Position numbers and translations under genes: made by a program. Shown here one piece after another: positions 1 through 6,258 of a stretch of 8,189 nt of DNA (the first letter of the stretch is position 1; every line of letters begins with the position of its first letter). The notes beneath the pieces are model-generated. The model did not search any database and was not told where the DNA came from. It was given only the letters and a program-made list of their open reading frames with translations. This DNA is from JBPEXY01 sp052031065 (lineage in GTDB: Bacteria > Pseudomonadota > Gammaproteobacteria > Immundisolibacterales > Immundisolibacteraceae), in NCBI GenBank assembly GCA_052031065.1, contig JBPEXY010000195.1:1-8189 (forward strand), read 5' to 3'.

Positions 1-968
1 GGGTCAATCCCGATTCTGATGATCGGGCGGGTTTTCAGCCACGCACTTTCGTCTGGTGTCAGCTGTAGTTTCGGCTGCTCAGATTGAGGAAGAAATTCGG
101 CAACATCGACCCAGCGTCGGCTGATCTCTGCCCGCTTGCTATCGGAAATGGTGTCGAGTGCTTTTTGCAGGAGATCCCGCAAGATCGGCAAATCCTTGCG
201 GGTTGCCATATGCAGCCCGTGGACCTGATCCGAAACCTGCGCCGCAATACGCAAATTGGTCAGGTTCAATTCACGCATCCAGTAACTGGCCGACGCAAGA
301 TTGCCGACCAATGCATCGACATCGCCATGCGACAGCGCCAGCAACGCTGATTGCAACGTCGGATAGTCAACCGCCTCGACGGTAGTATGATCACGCAGAT
401 AACCGTCGTGAGAACTCTCAGACTGCACCGCAACGCGCAAACCCTGCAGGTCCTCAAGGCCAGTGACCGATCTGGCAAGGTCATCACGGGTGACGATTGA
501 ACGAACAAAACGGGTGTGGGGCTCAGTGAAGTTGAGATAGCCTGATCGCTCAAGGGTCTGCCCAACGGCGGGCAACAGGTCGATCTCACCTCGACGTACC
601 TGTGCCATCACTTCAACCCAGGTCAGCCCATTGACCACCTCAATCCCGATATCGAGCCGCTCTCCAACGAGACGAAGGTAATCGGCAGCGATGCCACTGT
701 ATCGGCCCTGCTCATCAACGAATTCAAAGGGTGCGAACTCGGGATCAAAACCTACGCGAATTACCCGGTGTTCGGTCAACCAGTTGCGCTCTGCGCTGGT
801 CAGTTCGATGTCAACGGCGCTCTGCTCAGGCACCTTAACATGACGATCAACGACAACATGACGATCAATGACCTCCTCCGCTTGTAGAGGCGAAAAAGTC
901 AGCAGCAGGCCAAGCTGGAAAATCAGGTTACGGACAGCTTGCCGCCAGTTGGCTGGCCTCCAAACCAC
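1..968 (-). CDS. Partial periplasmic sensor protein with tandem SBP_bac_3 domains (BvgS/EvgS-like N-terminus)
   Basis: The frame stays open from a GTG at 968 to the left edge, about 322 codons, so the C-terminus is missing. Residues 1-30 form a signal peptide: a basic stretch (WRQAVRN), a hydrophobic core (LIFQLGLLL) and a likely cut after LQA. Residues about 56-285 are a complete solute-binding domain, opening with LTSAERNWLTEHRVIRVG and FDPEFAPFEF and later RRGEIDLLPAV. A second domain starts at about residue 303 (LTPDESAWLKTRPIIRIGI) and is cut off. Tandem domains with this 'LT..E..WL' opening are typical of venus-flytrap receptors of BvgS/EvgS sensor kinases and of related GGDEF/EAL receptors. 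The output domain lies outside the window, so kinase versus cyclic-di-GMP enzyme cannot be decided. GTG is chosen because an in-frame TGA lies 15 bases upstream of it and a GGGGG stretch sits about 4 bases before it; other weak starts are possible. Confidence 0.85.
   Translation of the reverse strand, partial: MVWRPANWRQAVRNLIFQLGLLLTFSPLQAEEVIDRHVVVDRHVKVPEQSAVDIELTSAERNWLTEHRVIRVGFDPEFAPFEFVDEQGRYSGIAADYLRLVGERLDIGIEVVNGLTWVEVMAQVRRGEIDLLPAVGQTLERSGYLNFTEPHTRFVRSIVTRDDLARSVTGLEDLQGLRVAVQSESSHDGYLRDHTTVEAVDYPTLQSALLALSHGDVDALVGNLASASYWMRELNLTNLRIAAQVSDQVHGLHMATRKDLPILRDLLQKALDTISDSKRAEISRRWVDVAEFLPQSEQPKLQLTPDESAWLKTRPIIRIGID
837..872. repeat. 18-bp tandem duplication inside the sensor gene
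   Basis: Two adjacent 18-bp units (837-854 and 855-872) differ at one base. They lie in frame within the sensor gene just after the signal peptide and encode two near-identical six-residue units (VIDRHV, then VVDRHV). The duplication lengthens the linker between the signal peptide and the first binding domain and leaves the frame intact. Confidence 0.85.
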
Positions 969-1003
969 AAAGCCCCCGTCGAGTCATCGTGACTGAATGT
1001 CGG

Positions 1004-1016
1004 GGTTAATTTAACC
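1004..1016. promoter_or_regulatory. Inverted repeat GGTTAA-T-TTAACC upstream of the sensor gene
   Basis: A perfect 6-bp inverted repeat with a one-base centre lies about 36 bases upstream of the GTG start of the minus-strand sensor gene. Its position suits an operator or core promoter region, but no regulator can be assigned. It is AT-rich compared with its surroundings. Confidence 0.3.
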
Positions 1017-1047
1017 GACTCGCTGAGTTAACGAAACAGGTTAGCTG

Positions 1048-1067
1048 CAACGGCGCAACCGCCGTTG
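1048..1067 (-). terminator. Hairpin after the DUF442 gene, possible terminator
   Basis: An 8-bp perfect GC-rich stem (CAACGGCG at 1048-1055 pairs with CGCCGTTG at 1060-1067) closes a 4-base loop. It starts 15 bases after the stop of the minus-strand DUF442 gene, where a terminator of that operon is expected. No T-run follows on either strand, so if it ends transcription it is not a classic intrinsic terminator. Confidence 0.4.
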
Positions 1068-1081
1068 ACGATCACGTTGGG

Positions 1082-1564
1082 TTAGGCGTCTCGTAATAAC
1101 TGTTCCACCGCTGTTAGCAAACCTTGCAGGCCAGCAGTCACGCCCAGCTCAATTGCTTCCTGCGTTCTCAGCCCATCTATCCATTTCGCTTTCACGGCTA
1201 TTAACGCACCGACGCGGTTGCCACCTGCGCAATGAACAACAACGGGCCTGTTACTGGCGGCCAGCGCCTGCTGTAACTGAGCTGCGTTTTCAGTGGTGAG
1301 GTCGGCGGCACCTGAGATCGGAATGTGCTGATAATCCATACCCAACGCCGTGACTACTCCCTCCTCGTCAAAATCTTTCATCTCGGCGGCAGGACGGAGA
1401 TTCACTACCAGACCGATCCCCAGGCGAGCGAGTCCCGCCAACTGTTCCGCTGATGGCTGCCCTGCAGAGTAAATTGAAGCACCCGCAATCAGAGGCCCAC
1501 GCAGGTTGCTGATATTCAGCTGTTCTATCTGACCATTCAGGGTTTCTGCTTCGAGGTTCTGCAT
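1082..1564 (-). CDS. DUF442 (Blh N-domain-like) putative sulfurtransferase/phosphatase
   Basis: A 160-residue cytoplasmic protein of the DUF442 family, the phosphatase-like fold that forms the N-terminal half of Blh proteins. The family signature SAGQPSAEQLAGLARLG (33-49) is followed by VVNLRP (53-58) and by the active-site loop HCAGGNRVG (111-119), with Cys112 as nucleophile and Arg117 as anion-binding residue. The C-x4-R loop is rhodanese-sized rather than the C-x5-R of tyrosine phosphatases. Family members act in sulfide/persulfide metabolism, and sulfur transfer between thiosulfate, persulfide and glutathione is the likely role. The start at 1564 has an AGGAG 9 bases upstream. It is the third gene of the minus-strand arm, 51 bases after the TauE-like gene. 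It stands alone here, whereas in Blh it is fused to the dioxygenase domain. Confidence 0.85.
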   Translation of the reverse strand: MQNLEAETLNGQIEQLNISNLRGPLIAGASIYSAGQPSAEQLAGLARLGIGLVVNLRPAAEMKDFDEEGVVTALGMDYQHIPISGAADLTTENAAQLQQALAASNRPVVVHCAGGNRVGALIAVKAKWIDGLRTQEAIELGVTAGLQGLLTAVEQLLRDA

Positions 1565-1615
1565 CGGTAACTTCTCCTGTTATGCGACTCTATACCGGTG
1601 TGCTAGCCGTATCCT

Positions 1616-2428
1616 TTAATGGCTAATGATCAGCGCAACAACGGTATCAATAAAAATAAAAATTCCAGTCAGCGTGAGTAGTGACGCAAACAGTTTTTTA
1701 AGCAGAGCATCATCAACTTTTCGGCCAAGGGTTCCACCGGTAGCAAAGCCCAGCAGACCAACCCCGATGAAAACCCCGATCACCCGCCAATCAAGTGCAA
1801 GGTGCTGCTGTTCGAGGATATCCAGATATTTATAGAACCCACTGGCAGATTGCATGACAATGATCAGCAGACTGGTAGCCACTGCCCGCTGCATTGGTAA
1901 CCCGAATAGCAACACCAGCGCCGGCACGATTAGAAAACCTCCACCCACGCCAACCACTCCGGCAAGCGTGCCGGTGGCAAACCCGGCTAACCCACTCCTA
2001 AGCCACCGCAACCGGTCATCATCGCCCGCCCTCTGCTCACCTTGCCTTGCCTTAGAACTACTCGCCTTAAACATGCGCCAGGCTGCGGCCAGCATCACCA
2101 ACGAAAACAGGCCGAGCTGAAGCAGACCGGGGATAAAGCCGGCGACACCAGCCCCGGCGTAAGTCCCGGCCATCGCCGGTAGTCCGAACTGAACGAGAGT
2201 CGACCAGACTAGGTTGCCACGACGAATATGACCCATCGCACCGACCGCGCTGATGGTGCCAACAATCATCAGAGAACTGGCAATGGCCACTTTTTCCGGC
2301 TGTTCAACCAGATAGATTAGTAACGGTACGGTGACAATCGACCCACCGGAACCGAGCAACCCCAGAGTAACTCCAACTACCAACGCACCGAGCCAGACCG
2401 CGGCTGAACCGGCGGCAACCCCAAACAT
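1616..2428 (-). CDS. TauE/SafE family sulfite-exporter-like permease
   Basis: A 270-residue inner-membrane protein with about eight hydrophobic segments in two halves. Each half carries the family's glycine-rich motif: GLLGSGGSIVTVP (23-35) and GVVGVGGGFLIVPAL (158-171 region), an internal repeat typical of TauE/SafE permeases. A charged cytoplasmic linker (about 121-144, with KARQGEQRAGDDDR) separates the halves. The family exports sulfite, sulfoacetate or other sulfur anions. Here it probably removes sulfite or thiosulfate made by the persulfide dioxygenase encoded divergently. The start shares one base with the stop of the repressor gene (TAATG), so the two are probably translationally coupled. 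A GGGAAG sequence precedes the start. Length and motifs look complete; the actual substrate is not shown by the sequence. Confidence 0.9.
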   Translation of the reverse strand: MFGVAAGSAAVWLGALVVGVTLGLLGSGGSIVTVPLLIYLVEQPEKVAIASSLMIVGTISAVGAMGHIRRGNLVWSTLVQFGLPAMAGTYAGAGVAGFIPGLLQLGLFSLVMLAAAWRMFKASSSKARQGEQRAGDDDRLRWLRSGLAGFATGTLAGVVGVGGGFLIVPALVLLFGLPMQRAVATSLLIIVMQSASGFYKYLDILEQQHLALDWRVIGVFIGVGLLGFATGGTLGRKVDDALLKKLFASLLTLTGIFIFIDTVVALIISH

Positions 2429-2778
2429 TACTCTTCCCGCCGGTTTAACGGCTCCGCCATACAGAACTCACTGTGTAGCAGCTTGATCATTTCGCCAACG
2501 ATACCGGCAGATAAACGGTAGTAGACCGTCTGCGACTGTTTTCGGGTCGCGACCAGTTCCGAACGACGCAGAACCGCCAGATGTTGCGATGCTGCTGCCT
2601 GTCCCAGGCCGGTGCGCCGCGTCAACTCACCCACCGACAGTTCACTATCGACCAGCATACAGAGCATCATCAGCCGGTTGCGATTGGCCATGGATTTGAG
2701 CAGGCGTGTTGCCTGTTCGACGTTTGCCATCATCGCTGCCATATTCAGCGAACCAGTAGAGCTATCGGGATGGTTCAT
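2428..2778 (-). CDS. ArsR-family persulfide-responsive repressor (SqrR/BigR type)
   Basis: A 116-residue winged-helix repressor. The recognition-helix region reads VGELTRRTGLGQAAASQHL (49-67) and the wing RKQSQTVYYRL (79-89). Cys40 (in MLCML) and Cys106 (in EFCMA) are 66 residues apart, the same spacing as the Cys41/Cys107 pair of SqrR and Cys42/Cys108 of BigR. Those pairs form an intramolecular polysulfide or disulfide link that releases DNA. No ArsR-type metal site is evident. The open frame continues upstream to 2973, but that extension translates the AT-rich promoter. The ATG at 2778 has an AGGAA 9 bases upstream and gives the normal family length. It is the first gene of the minus arm and probably represses both arms and itself. 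Confidence 0.92.
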   Translation of the reverse strand: MNHPDSSTGSLNMAAMMANVEQATRLLKSMANRNRLMMLCMLVDSELSVGELTRRTGLGQAAASQHLAVLRRSELVATRKQSQTVYYRLSAGIVGEMIKLLHSEFCMAEPLNRREE

Positions 2779-2889
2779 TGGCGTAAATTCCTGACTATCA
2801 AGCCTGTTGTCGATGCTAATCTGTTCGCCGCACGGGGTTCGTTGCATCCTCTGAAACATTGGCCCCGTAAAGTTGTTAAAGATGATAGT

Positions 2890-2930
2890 AATATATATTT
2901 TTTTACTTATATAGACTTTTCTTATATAAA
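2890..2930. promoter_or_regulatory. AT-rich divergent operator/promoter of the sulfur locus
   Basis: Almost only A and T in an otherwise GC-rich window. It holds a perfect palindrome AATATATATT (2890-2899) and two CTTATATA copies (2906-2913 and 2921-2928) 15 bases apart; the second forms the palindrome TTATATAA (2922-2929). A plus-strand sigma70-like promoter fits: -35 TTTACT (2902-2907), 17-base spacer, -10 TATAAA (2925-2930). Both CTTATATA copies overlap the promoter elements, so a bound repressor would block RNA polymerase. BigR is known to bind an AT-rich inverted repeat over the promoter of its operon. The matching minus-strand promoter could not be placed clearly. Confidence 0.6.
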
Positions 2931-2980
2931 TACCAGACAGATAAAATCGAGCAACCAGGAGCCCGCAGTGCACACTACCC

Positions 2981-2996
2981 CACCACCTGCGTGGTG
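2981..2996 (+). other. Leader hairpin upstream of the persulfide dioxygenase gene
   Basis: CACCAC (2981-2986) and GTGGTG (2991-2996) form a 6-bp stem with a CTGC loop inside the untranslated leader expected from the plus promoter. The stem's 3' side overlaps a palindrome GGTGCACC (2993-3000). It does not reach the ribosome-binding site at 3034-3038. A role in mRNA stability or binding of a second regulator is possible but not shown. Confidence 0.3.
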
Positions 2997-3047
2997 CACC
3001 ATATAACCAACCTGCTAAACCTAATCACTGACCAGGAATAGAAACCA

Positions 3048-3923
3048 ATGTCGATGACCATTGAACATTTTTACCACCAGCCGACTGCCACACTCAGTTA
3101 TGTGGTGGCAGACAGTGAATCCAAAGAAGCTGCGGTAATCGACCCGGTACTGGATTTTGTCGCCGCAGCCGGCCGTACCTCGACCGATTCCGTGCAAAAG
3201 ATCATCGACTATCTGCAGGACAACGATCTCAAACTGCGCTGGATTCTGGAAACCCACGCCCACGCCGATCACCTGAGTGGAGCAGATCTGCTGAAAAAAG
3301 AGCTGGGCGGCGAAATCGCCATCGGCAAAGCCATTACCCAGGTGCAGGAGGTATTCAAGACGCTGTTCAATATCGGTGACGAACTGGTTGCCGACGGCCG
3401 CGATTTCGACTGTCTACTCGCCGATGGCGACACCCTGCCCCTTGGGAGCCTGCAAATCAGGACTCTTTCCACGCCGGGACACACCCCGGCCTGTAGCTGT
3501 TATCAGATCGAAGATGCCGTGTTTGTGGGTGACACCATCTTCATGCCCTCGTTTGGCACCGCGCGCTGCGATTTTCCCGGTGGCGATGCGGGCACGCTCT
3601 ACGATTCAATCCAGAAGCTGCTCTCATTGCCGCCAGAAACCCGTCTGTTCATGTGCCACGACTACCCGAAAAAGGGCGAATCCTACCGCTACCTGACTTC
3701 AGTGCAGGAAGAGCGCGAACAGAATATTCATCTCAATCTGGCACCCGCTGCCGGACAGAGCCCGAAACAGGCCTATGTTGAAATGCGCAGCGGGCGCGAC
3801 GCGGGGCTTGGTGCACCAGCACTGATTCTGCCCGCCCTGCAGTACAACATCCGCGCCGGCAAGCCGCCGCAACCTGAAGATAACGGCGTTGCTTACCTCA
3901 AGCTGCCGCTGAATCAGCTCTGA
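3048..3923 (+). CDS. Persulfide dioxygenase, ETHE1/Blh-type metallo-beta-lactamase fold
   Basis: A 291-residue cytoplasmic MBL-fold enzyme. The metal ligands are visible: THAHADH (69-75, with His70, His72, Asp74, His75), His145 in STPGHTPACS, Asp162 in FVGDTIF, and His204 in MCHDYP. The persulfide dioxygenase signature GTARCDFPGGDA (170-181) and the family C-terminus (about 236-291) follow. Such enzymes use one Fe(II) to oxidise glutathione persulfide with O2 to sulfite and glutathione, which is sulfide detoxification. In BigR-regulated loci this domain is usually the C-terminal half of Blh; here the DUF442 half is a separate gene on the other strand. AGGAA lies 9 bases before the ATG at 3048; a second ATG two codons later is less well spaced. 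It is the first gene of the plus arm, 46 bases before the TTG start of the YeeE-type gene. Confidence 0.93.
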   Translation: MSMTIEHFYHQPTATLSYVVADSESKEAAVIDPVLDFVAAAGRTSTDSVQKIIDYLQDNDLKLRWILETHAHADHLSGADLLKKELGGEIAIGKAITQVQEVFKTLFNIGDELVADGRDFDCLLADGDTLPLGSLQIRTLSTPGHTPACSCYQIEDAVFVGDTIFMPSFGTARCDFPGGDAGTLYDSIQKLLSLPPETRLFMCHDYPKKGESYRYLTSVQEEREQNIHLNLAPAAGQSPKQAYVEMRSGRDAGLGAPALILPALQYNIRAGKPPQPEDNGVAYLKLPLNQL

Positions 3924-3969
3924 ACCAGCCCCCAGCGACCTGTTGAAACCCTGAGTGGAGGAAACCAGC

Positions 3970-4413
3970 TTGACGGAATTCACACCCTGGAGTGCATTGG
4001 CCGGCGGTCTGCTGATTGGTCTCGCCGCAACCCTGTTGTTGCTGCTAAATGGCCGCATTATGGGAGTCAGCGGCATCCTCAACGGCCTGATTAAAACCGG
4101 AGGCAGCCCAGCTCAGGAGGACCGGCTGTGGCGTGGGCTGTTTCTGGCCGCCATGGTGCTCACTGCAACCCTACTCTATCAGCTGCCGCAAATTCACTTT
4201 CAGCTACGCAGCGGTTTCCCGATCTGGGCGCTGCTGCTCGGTGGTTTTCTGGTCGGTTTCGGCACCCGTCTCGGTGGTGGTTGCACCAGCGGCCACGGCA
4301 TCTGCGGTATCGGCCGACTGTCGCGTCGATCATTCGCGGCAACAGCCTGCTTTTTCGGGGTCGGTGTGGTCACCGCAATCGTCACCCGCAACCTTATCGG
4401 GGTCGGCTTATGA
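3970..4413 (+). CDS. YeeE/YedE-type (DUF395) sulfur transport membrane protein, first of a pair
   Basis: A 147-residue inner-membrane protein with about four hydrophobic helices. Family motifs are NGRIMGVSGILNGL (27-40) and GFGTRLGGGCTSGHGICGIGRLS (97-118) with Cys105 and Cys112. Related proteins (TsuA, PmpA) move thiosulfate or other sulfur compounds, and conserved cysteines in this fold pass the substrate along. The start is taken as TTG at 3970: GGAGG (3957-3961) lies 8 bases before it, and the N-terminus then reads MTEFTPWSAL, typical of the family. A GTG at 3955 is in frame but includes the Shine-Dalgarno itself. The last codons overlap the next gene by four bases (ATGA), so the two halves are coupled and probably act as a heterodimer. 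Confidence 0.88.
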   Translation: MTEFTPWSALAGGLLIGLAATLLLLLNGRIMGVSGILNGLIKTGGSPAQEDRLWRGLFLAAMVLTATLLYQLPQIHFQLRSGFPIWALLLGGFLVGFGTRLGGGCTSGHGICGIGRLSRRSFAATACFFGVGVVTAIVTRNLIGVGL

Positions 4414-4844
4414 AACAGCTTACAGTTGCCGTTCTCTGCGGAGCAATTTTTGGCGCCGGGCTAACCCTTTCCGGCATGGTCAATCCGCTCAAGGTACTGA
4501 ATTTCCTTGATCTTTATCGCATCGGATCGAATACCTGGGACCCCAGCCTGGCGCTGGTGATGGGTGGCGGCGTAACGGTCACCCTGATCACTTTTCGCTG
4601 GGTACTGCAACGCGCCCAACCGGTCTGTGGTGATCAGTTCCAGCTACCCACGCGAACCCATATCGATTCCCGCCTATTGATTGGCTCAGCCCTGTTCGGG
4701 CTTGGCTGGGGTCTGGCTGGTTACTGTCCAGGACCTGCCCTCGCAGCAATCGCATTTGGATCGATCGAACCCGTACTGTTCGTACTGGCAATGCTCGTTG
4801 GCAGTTTCGTGGCAGGCCAGTTGGCCAACCGCGCCAATAACTAA
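4410..4844 (+). CDS. YeeE/YedE-type (DUF6691) membrane protein, second of a pair
   Basis: A 144-residue inner-membrane protein with about four hydrophobic segments, starting at the ATG that overlaps the preceding stop. Motifs are SGMVNPLKVLNFLD (21-34) and GLGWGLAGYCPGPAL (97-111) with Cys106. These mark the small partner of the split YeeE/YedE pair, called PmpB in Serratia and orf3/orf4 in bigR loci. With the preceding protein it should rebuild a full-length YeeE-like channel for thiosulfate or another sulfur species. An in-frame GTG exists far upstream inside the preceding gene, but translation from there would run through that gene in another frame. ATGA coupling, family length and the N-terminal helix beginning MKQLTVAVLC support 4410. 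Confidence 0.9.
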   Translation: MKQLTVAVLCGAIFGAGLTLSGMVNPLKVLNFLDLYRIGSNTWDPSLALVMGGGVTVTLITFRWVLQRAQPVCGDQFQLPTRTHIDSRLLIGSALFGLGWGLAGYCPGPALAAIAFGSIEPVLFVLAMLVGSFVAGQLANRANN

Positions 4845-4866
4845 CCCGCTTCCATCCCTAACCCGC
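4841..4866. repeat. 9-bp direct repeat at the end of the sulfur operon
   Basis: CTAACCCGC occurs at 4841-4849, over the stop codon of the second YeeE-type gene, and again at 4858-4866, 17 bases later. The second copy runs into the palindrome CCCGCGGG (4862-4869). No terminator with a T-run is visible here, and no function can be assigned. Confidence 0.4.
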
Positions 4867-4939
4867 GGGAACCATTCTGTAAGAGTCAATTGGAGAACCC
4901 CCTGCGCATGCAGAGCTGATTCAGATTAGTCAGCAGGGT

Positions 4940-4972
4940 TGTTACAGCGCGGTAACATTGCAGCGCAGTAAC
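4940..4972. promoter_or_regulatory. Operator-like inverted repeat TGTTAC-N6-GTAACA with an extra half-site
   Basis: TGTTAC (4940-4945) and GTAACA (4952-4957) are perfect 6-bp arms around six bases. A further GTAAC half-site lies at 4968-4972, so that CAGCGCGGTAAC (4945-4956) and CAGCGCAGTAAC (4961-4972) form a near-exact direct repeat 16 bases apart. The element lies 64-96 bases before the dehydrogenase start, which suits binding by a transcription factor dimer plus one monomer. The regulator is not identified and no convincing -35/-10 pair was found in this gap. Confidence 0.45.
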
Positions 4973-5035
4973 CGCTCAGGCATGGTTTAACGACACCCTA
5001 TCTTCAACCCATCACTTATCAAAAGGAGCTGAATG

Positions 5036-6148
5036 ATGGAAGAAGTGATGAAATTTGCCGACGACCTGGGACCACTGAAAATCATTCATGTCTACCAACC
5101 GAGCGTAGGACTGAACGCCACCCTGGTAGTCGACAACGTCGCCCGTGGCCCCTCCATTGGCGGTATGCGCATGGCACCAGACGTTACCACCGAGGAGTGC
5201 TTTCGACTGGCCCGCGCGATGACCCTGAAAAACGCCGCTGCTGACCTGCCCCACGGTGGCGGCAAGATGGTGATTAATGCCGACCCCAACGCGCCACGGG
5301 AACAGAAAGAACAGATATTACGCTGCCTGGTCAACGCCCTACGCAACGAAACCGATTACGTTTTCGCGCCGGATATGGGCACCAACGAAACCTGCATGTC
5401 CTGGATCAGGGATGAAGTAGACCGCGTTGTCGGCCTGCCGCGCAGCCTCGGTGGCATACCACTGGACGAAATCGGCGCGACCGCGTGGGGCCTCAAGGTA
5501 GCAACAAAAATCGCTACAGACGCCACCAGGCTCAACCTCAATAATGCTCGATTTGCAGTGCAGGGGTTTGGAGCGGTGGGCAGCCATGTTGCCCGTTTCC
5601 TGAGTGATGAGGGTGCAACTCTGGTCGCGGCATCCGAATCAACCGGCGCGATAGCGAACCCCGACGGCCTGGATGTCTCGGCGCTGATCGAGCTCAAACA
5701 GAATAACCAGCCGCTCACCAGCTACGGCAAGGCTCAACGCATCAGCCCGGATGAACTGATTGGTGTGGATTGCGATATCTGGATTCCCGCCGCCCGACCC
5801 GATGTCATCAACGCCGGCAATGCCGCTTCGATCAAAGCCAGCATCATCGCTCAGGGTGCCAACATACCCGCCACCGCCGAAGCAGAACAGCTGCTCCACG
5901 AGCGCGGGGTGCTGGTGCTCCCCGATTTCATCGCCAACGCCGGCGGGGTGATCTGTGCCGCAATGGAATTTGCCGGTGCAACGGAATCAATGGTGTTTCC
6001 GGCGATTGAAGAAAAAATCGCCCGTAACATGGCCACTGTTATTGAACACTCGCATAGAGAGAATCTCCTACCCCGAGCTGCCGCCGAGCGGCTGGCGCGC
6101 AGCCGGGTGGAAACGGCAATGCAAAACCGCCGCTGGACGATTTTCTAG
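5036..6148 (+). CDS. Glu/Leu/Phe/Val dehydrogenase family amino-acid dehydrogenase
   Basis: A 370-residue cytoplasmic NAD(P)-dependent enzyme that would reversibly deaminate an L-amino acid to its 2-oxoacid and ammonia. The catalytic N-domain shows GGMRMAPDVTTEE (42-54), AMTLKNAAADLPHGGGK (61-77) with lysines 65 and 77 twelve residues apart as in leucine and glutamate dehydrogenases, and APDMGTNE (111-118) with the catalytic Asp113. The Rossmann motif GFGAVGSHVA is at 177-186. The lysine that glutamate dehydrogenases carry just before the GG of 'KGG(L/I)R' is replaced (PSIGGMRM), which favours a hydrophobic substrate such as leucine or valine. The ATG at 5036 is preferred over 5033 because AGGAG (5024-5028) is 7 rather than 4 bases away. 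It is probably an independent transcript from the sulfur operon. Confidence 0.88.
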   Translation: MEEVMKFADDLGPLKIIHVYQPSVGLNATLVVDNVARGPSIGGMRMAPDVTTEECFRLARAMTLKNAAADLPHGGGKMVINADPNAPREQKEQILRCLVNALRNETDYVFAPDMGTNETCMSWIRDEVDRVVGLPRSLGGIPLDEIGATAWGLKVATKIATDATRLNLNNARFAVQGFGAVGSHVARFLSDEGATLVAASESTGAIANPDGLDVSALIELKQNNQPLTSYGKAQRISPDELIGVDCDIWIPAARPDVINAGNAASIKASIIAQGANIPATAEAEQLLHERGVLVLPDFIANAGGVICAAMEFAGATESMVFPAIEEKIARNMATVIEHSHRENLLPRAAAERLARSRVETAMQNRRWTIF

Positions 6149-6258
6149 TTTCGCTCTCTGGCAATCCAGGTTTCGACAATGCGGATATTTGAGCCGCTGG
6201 TTTTAACACCAAGGGGCTGATACCCGTAGCTTCTACATCCGGGGGGTGTTCATCGGGG

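Noticed and set aside
266..589. Minus-strand 107-codon frame rich in Arg, Cys and Ser
   Set aside because: It overlaps, in another frame, the continuous solute-binding domain that reads from 968 to the edge.
2779..2973. N-terminal extension of the ArsR repressor to an ATG at 2973
   Set aside because: It would translate the AT-rich promoter into a run rich in Ile, Tyr and Lys, and exceeds the family length. The ATG at 2778 has a good ribosome site and gives the SqrR-like length.
2581..3006. Plus-strand open frame of 141 codons over the repressor gene and the promoter
   Set aside because: It is antisense to a clear ArsR gene, crosses the AT-rich promoter and has no recognisable family features.
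4128..4409. Upstream extension of the second YeeE-type gene inside the first
   Set aside because: The extra residues are Arg/Ser/His-rich out-of-frame translation of the first gene. The ATGA overlap at 4410 is the natural start.
4862..4869. CCCGCGGG palindrome as terminator of the sulfur operon
   Set aside because: It is too short to form a loop-containing hairpin and no T-run follows.
5033..5035. ATG at 5033 as the dehydrogenase start
   Set aside because: It is only 4 bases from AGGAG; the next ATG at 5036 has 7-base spacing. The difference is one residue and cannot be excluded.
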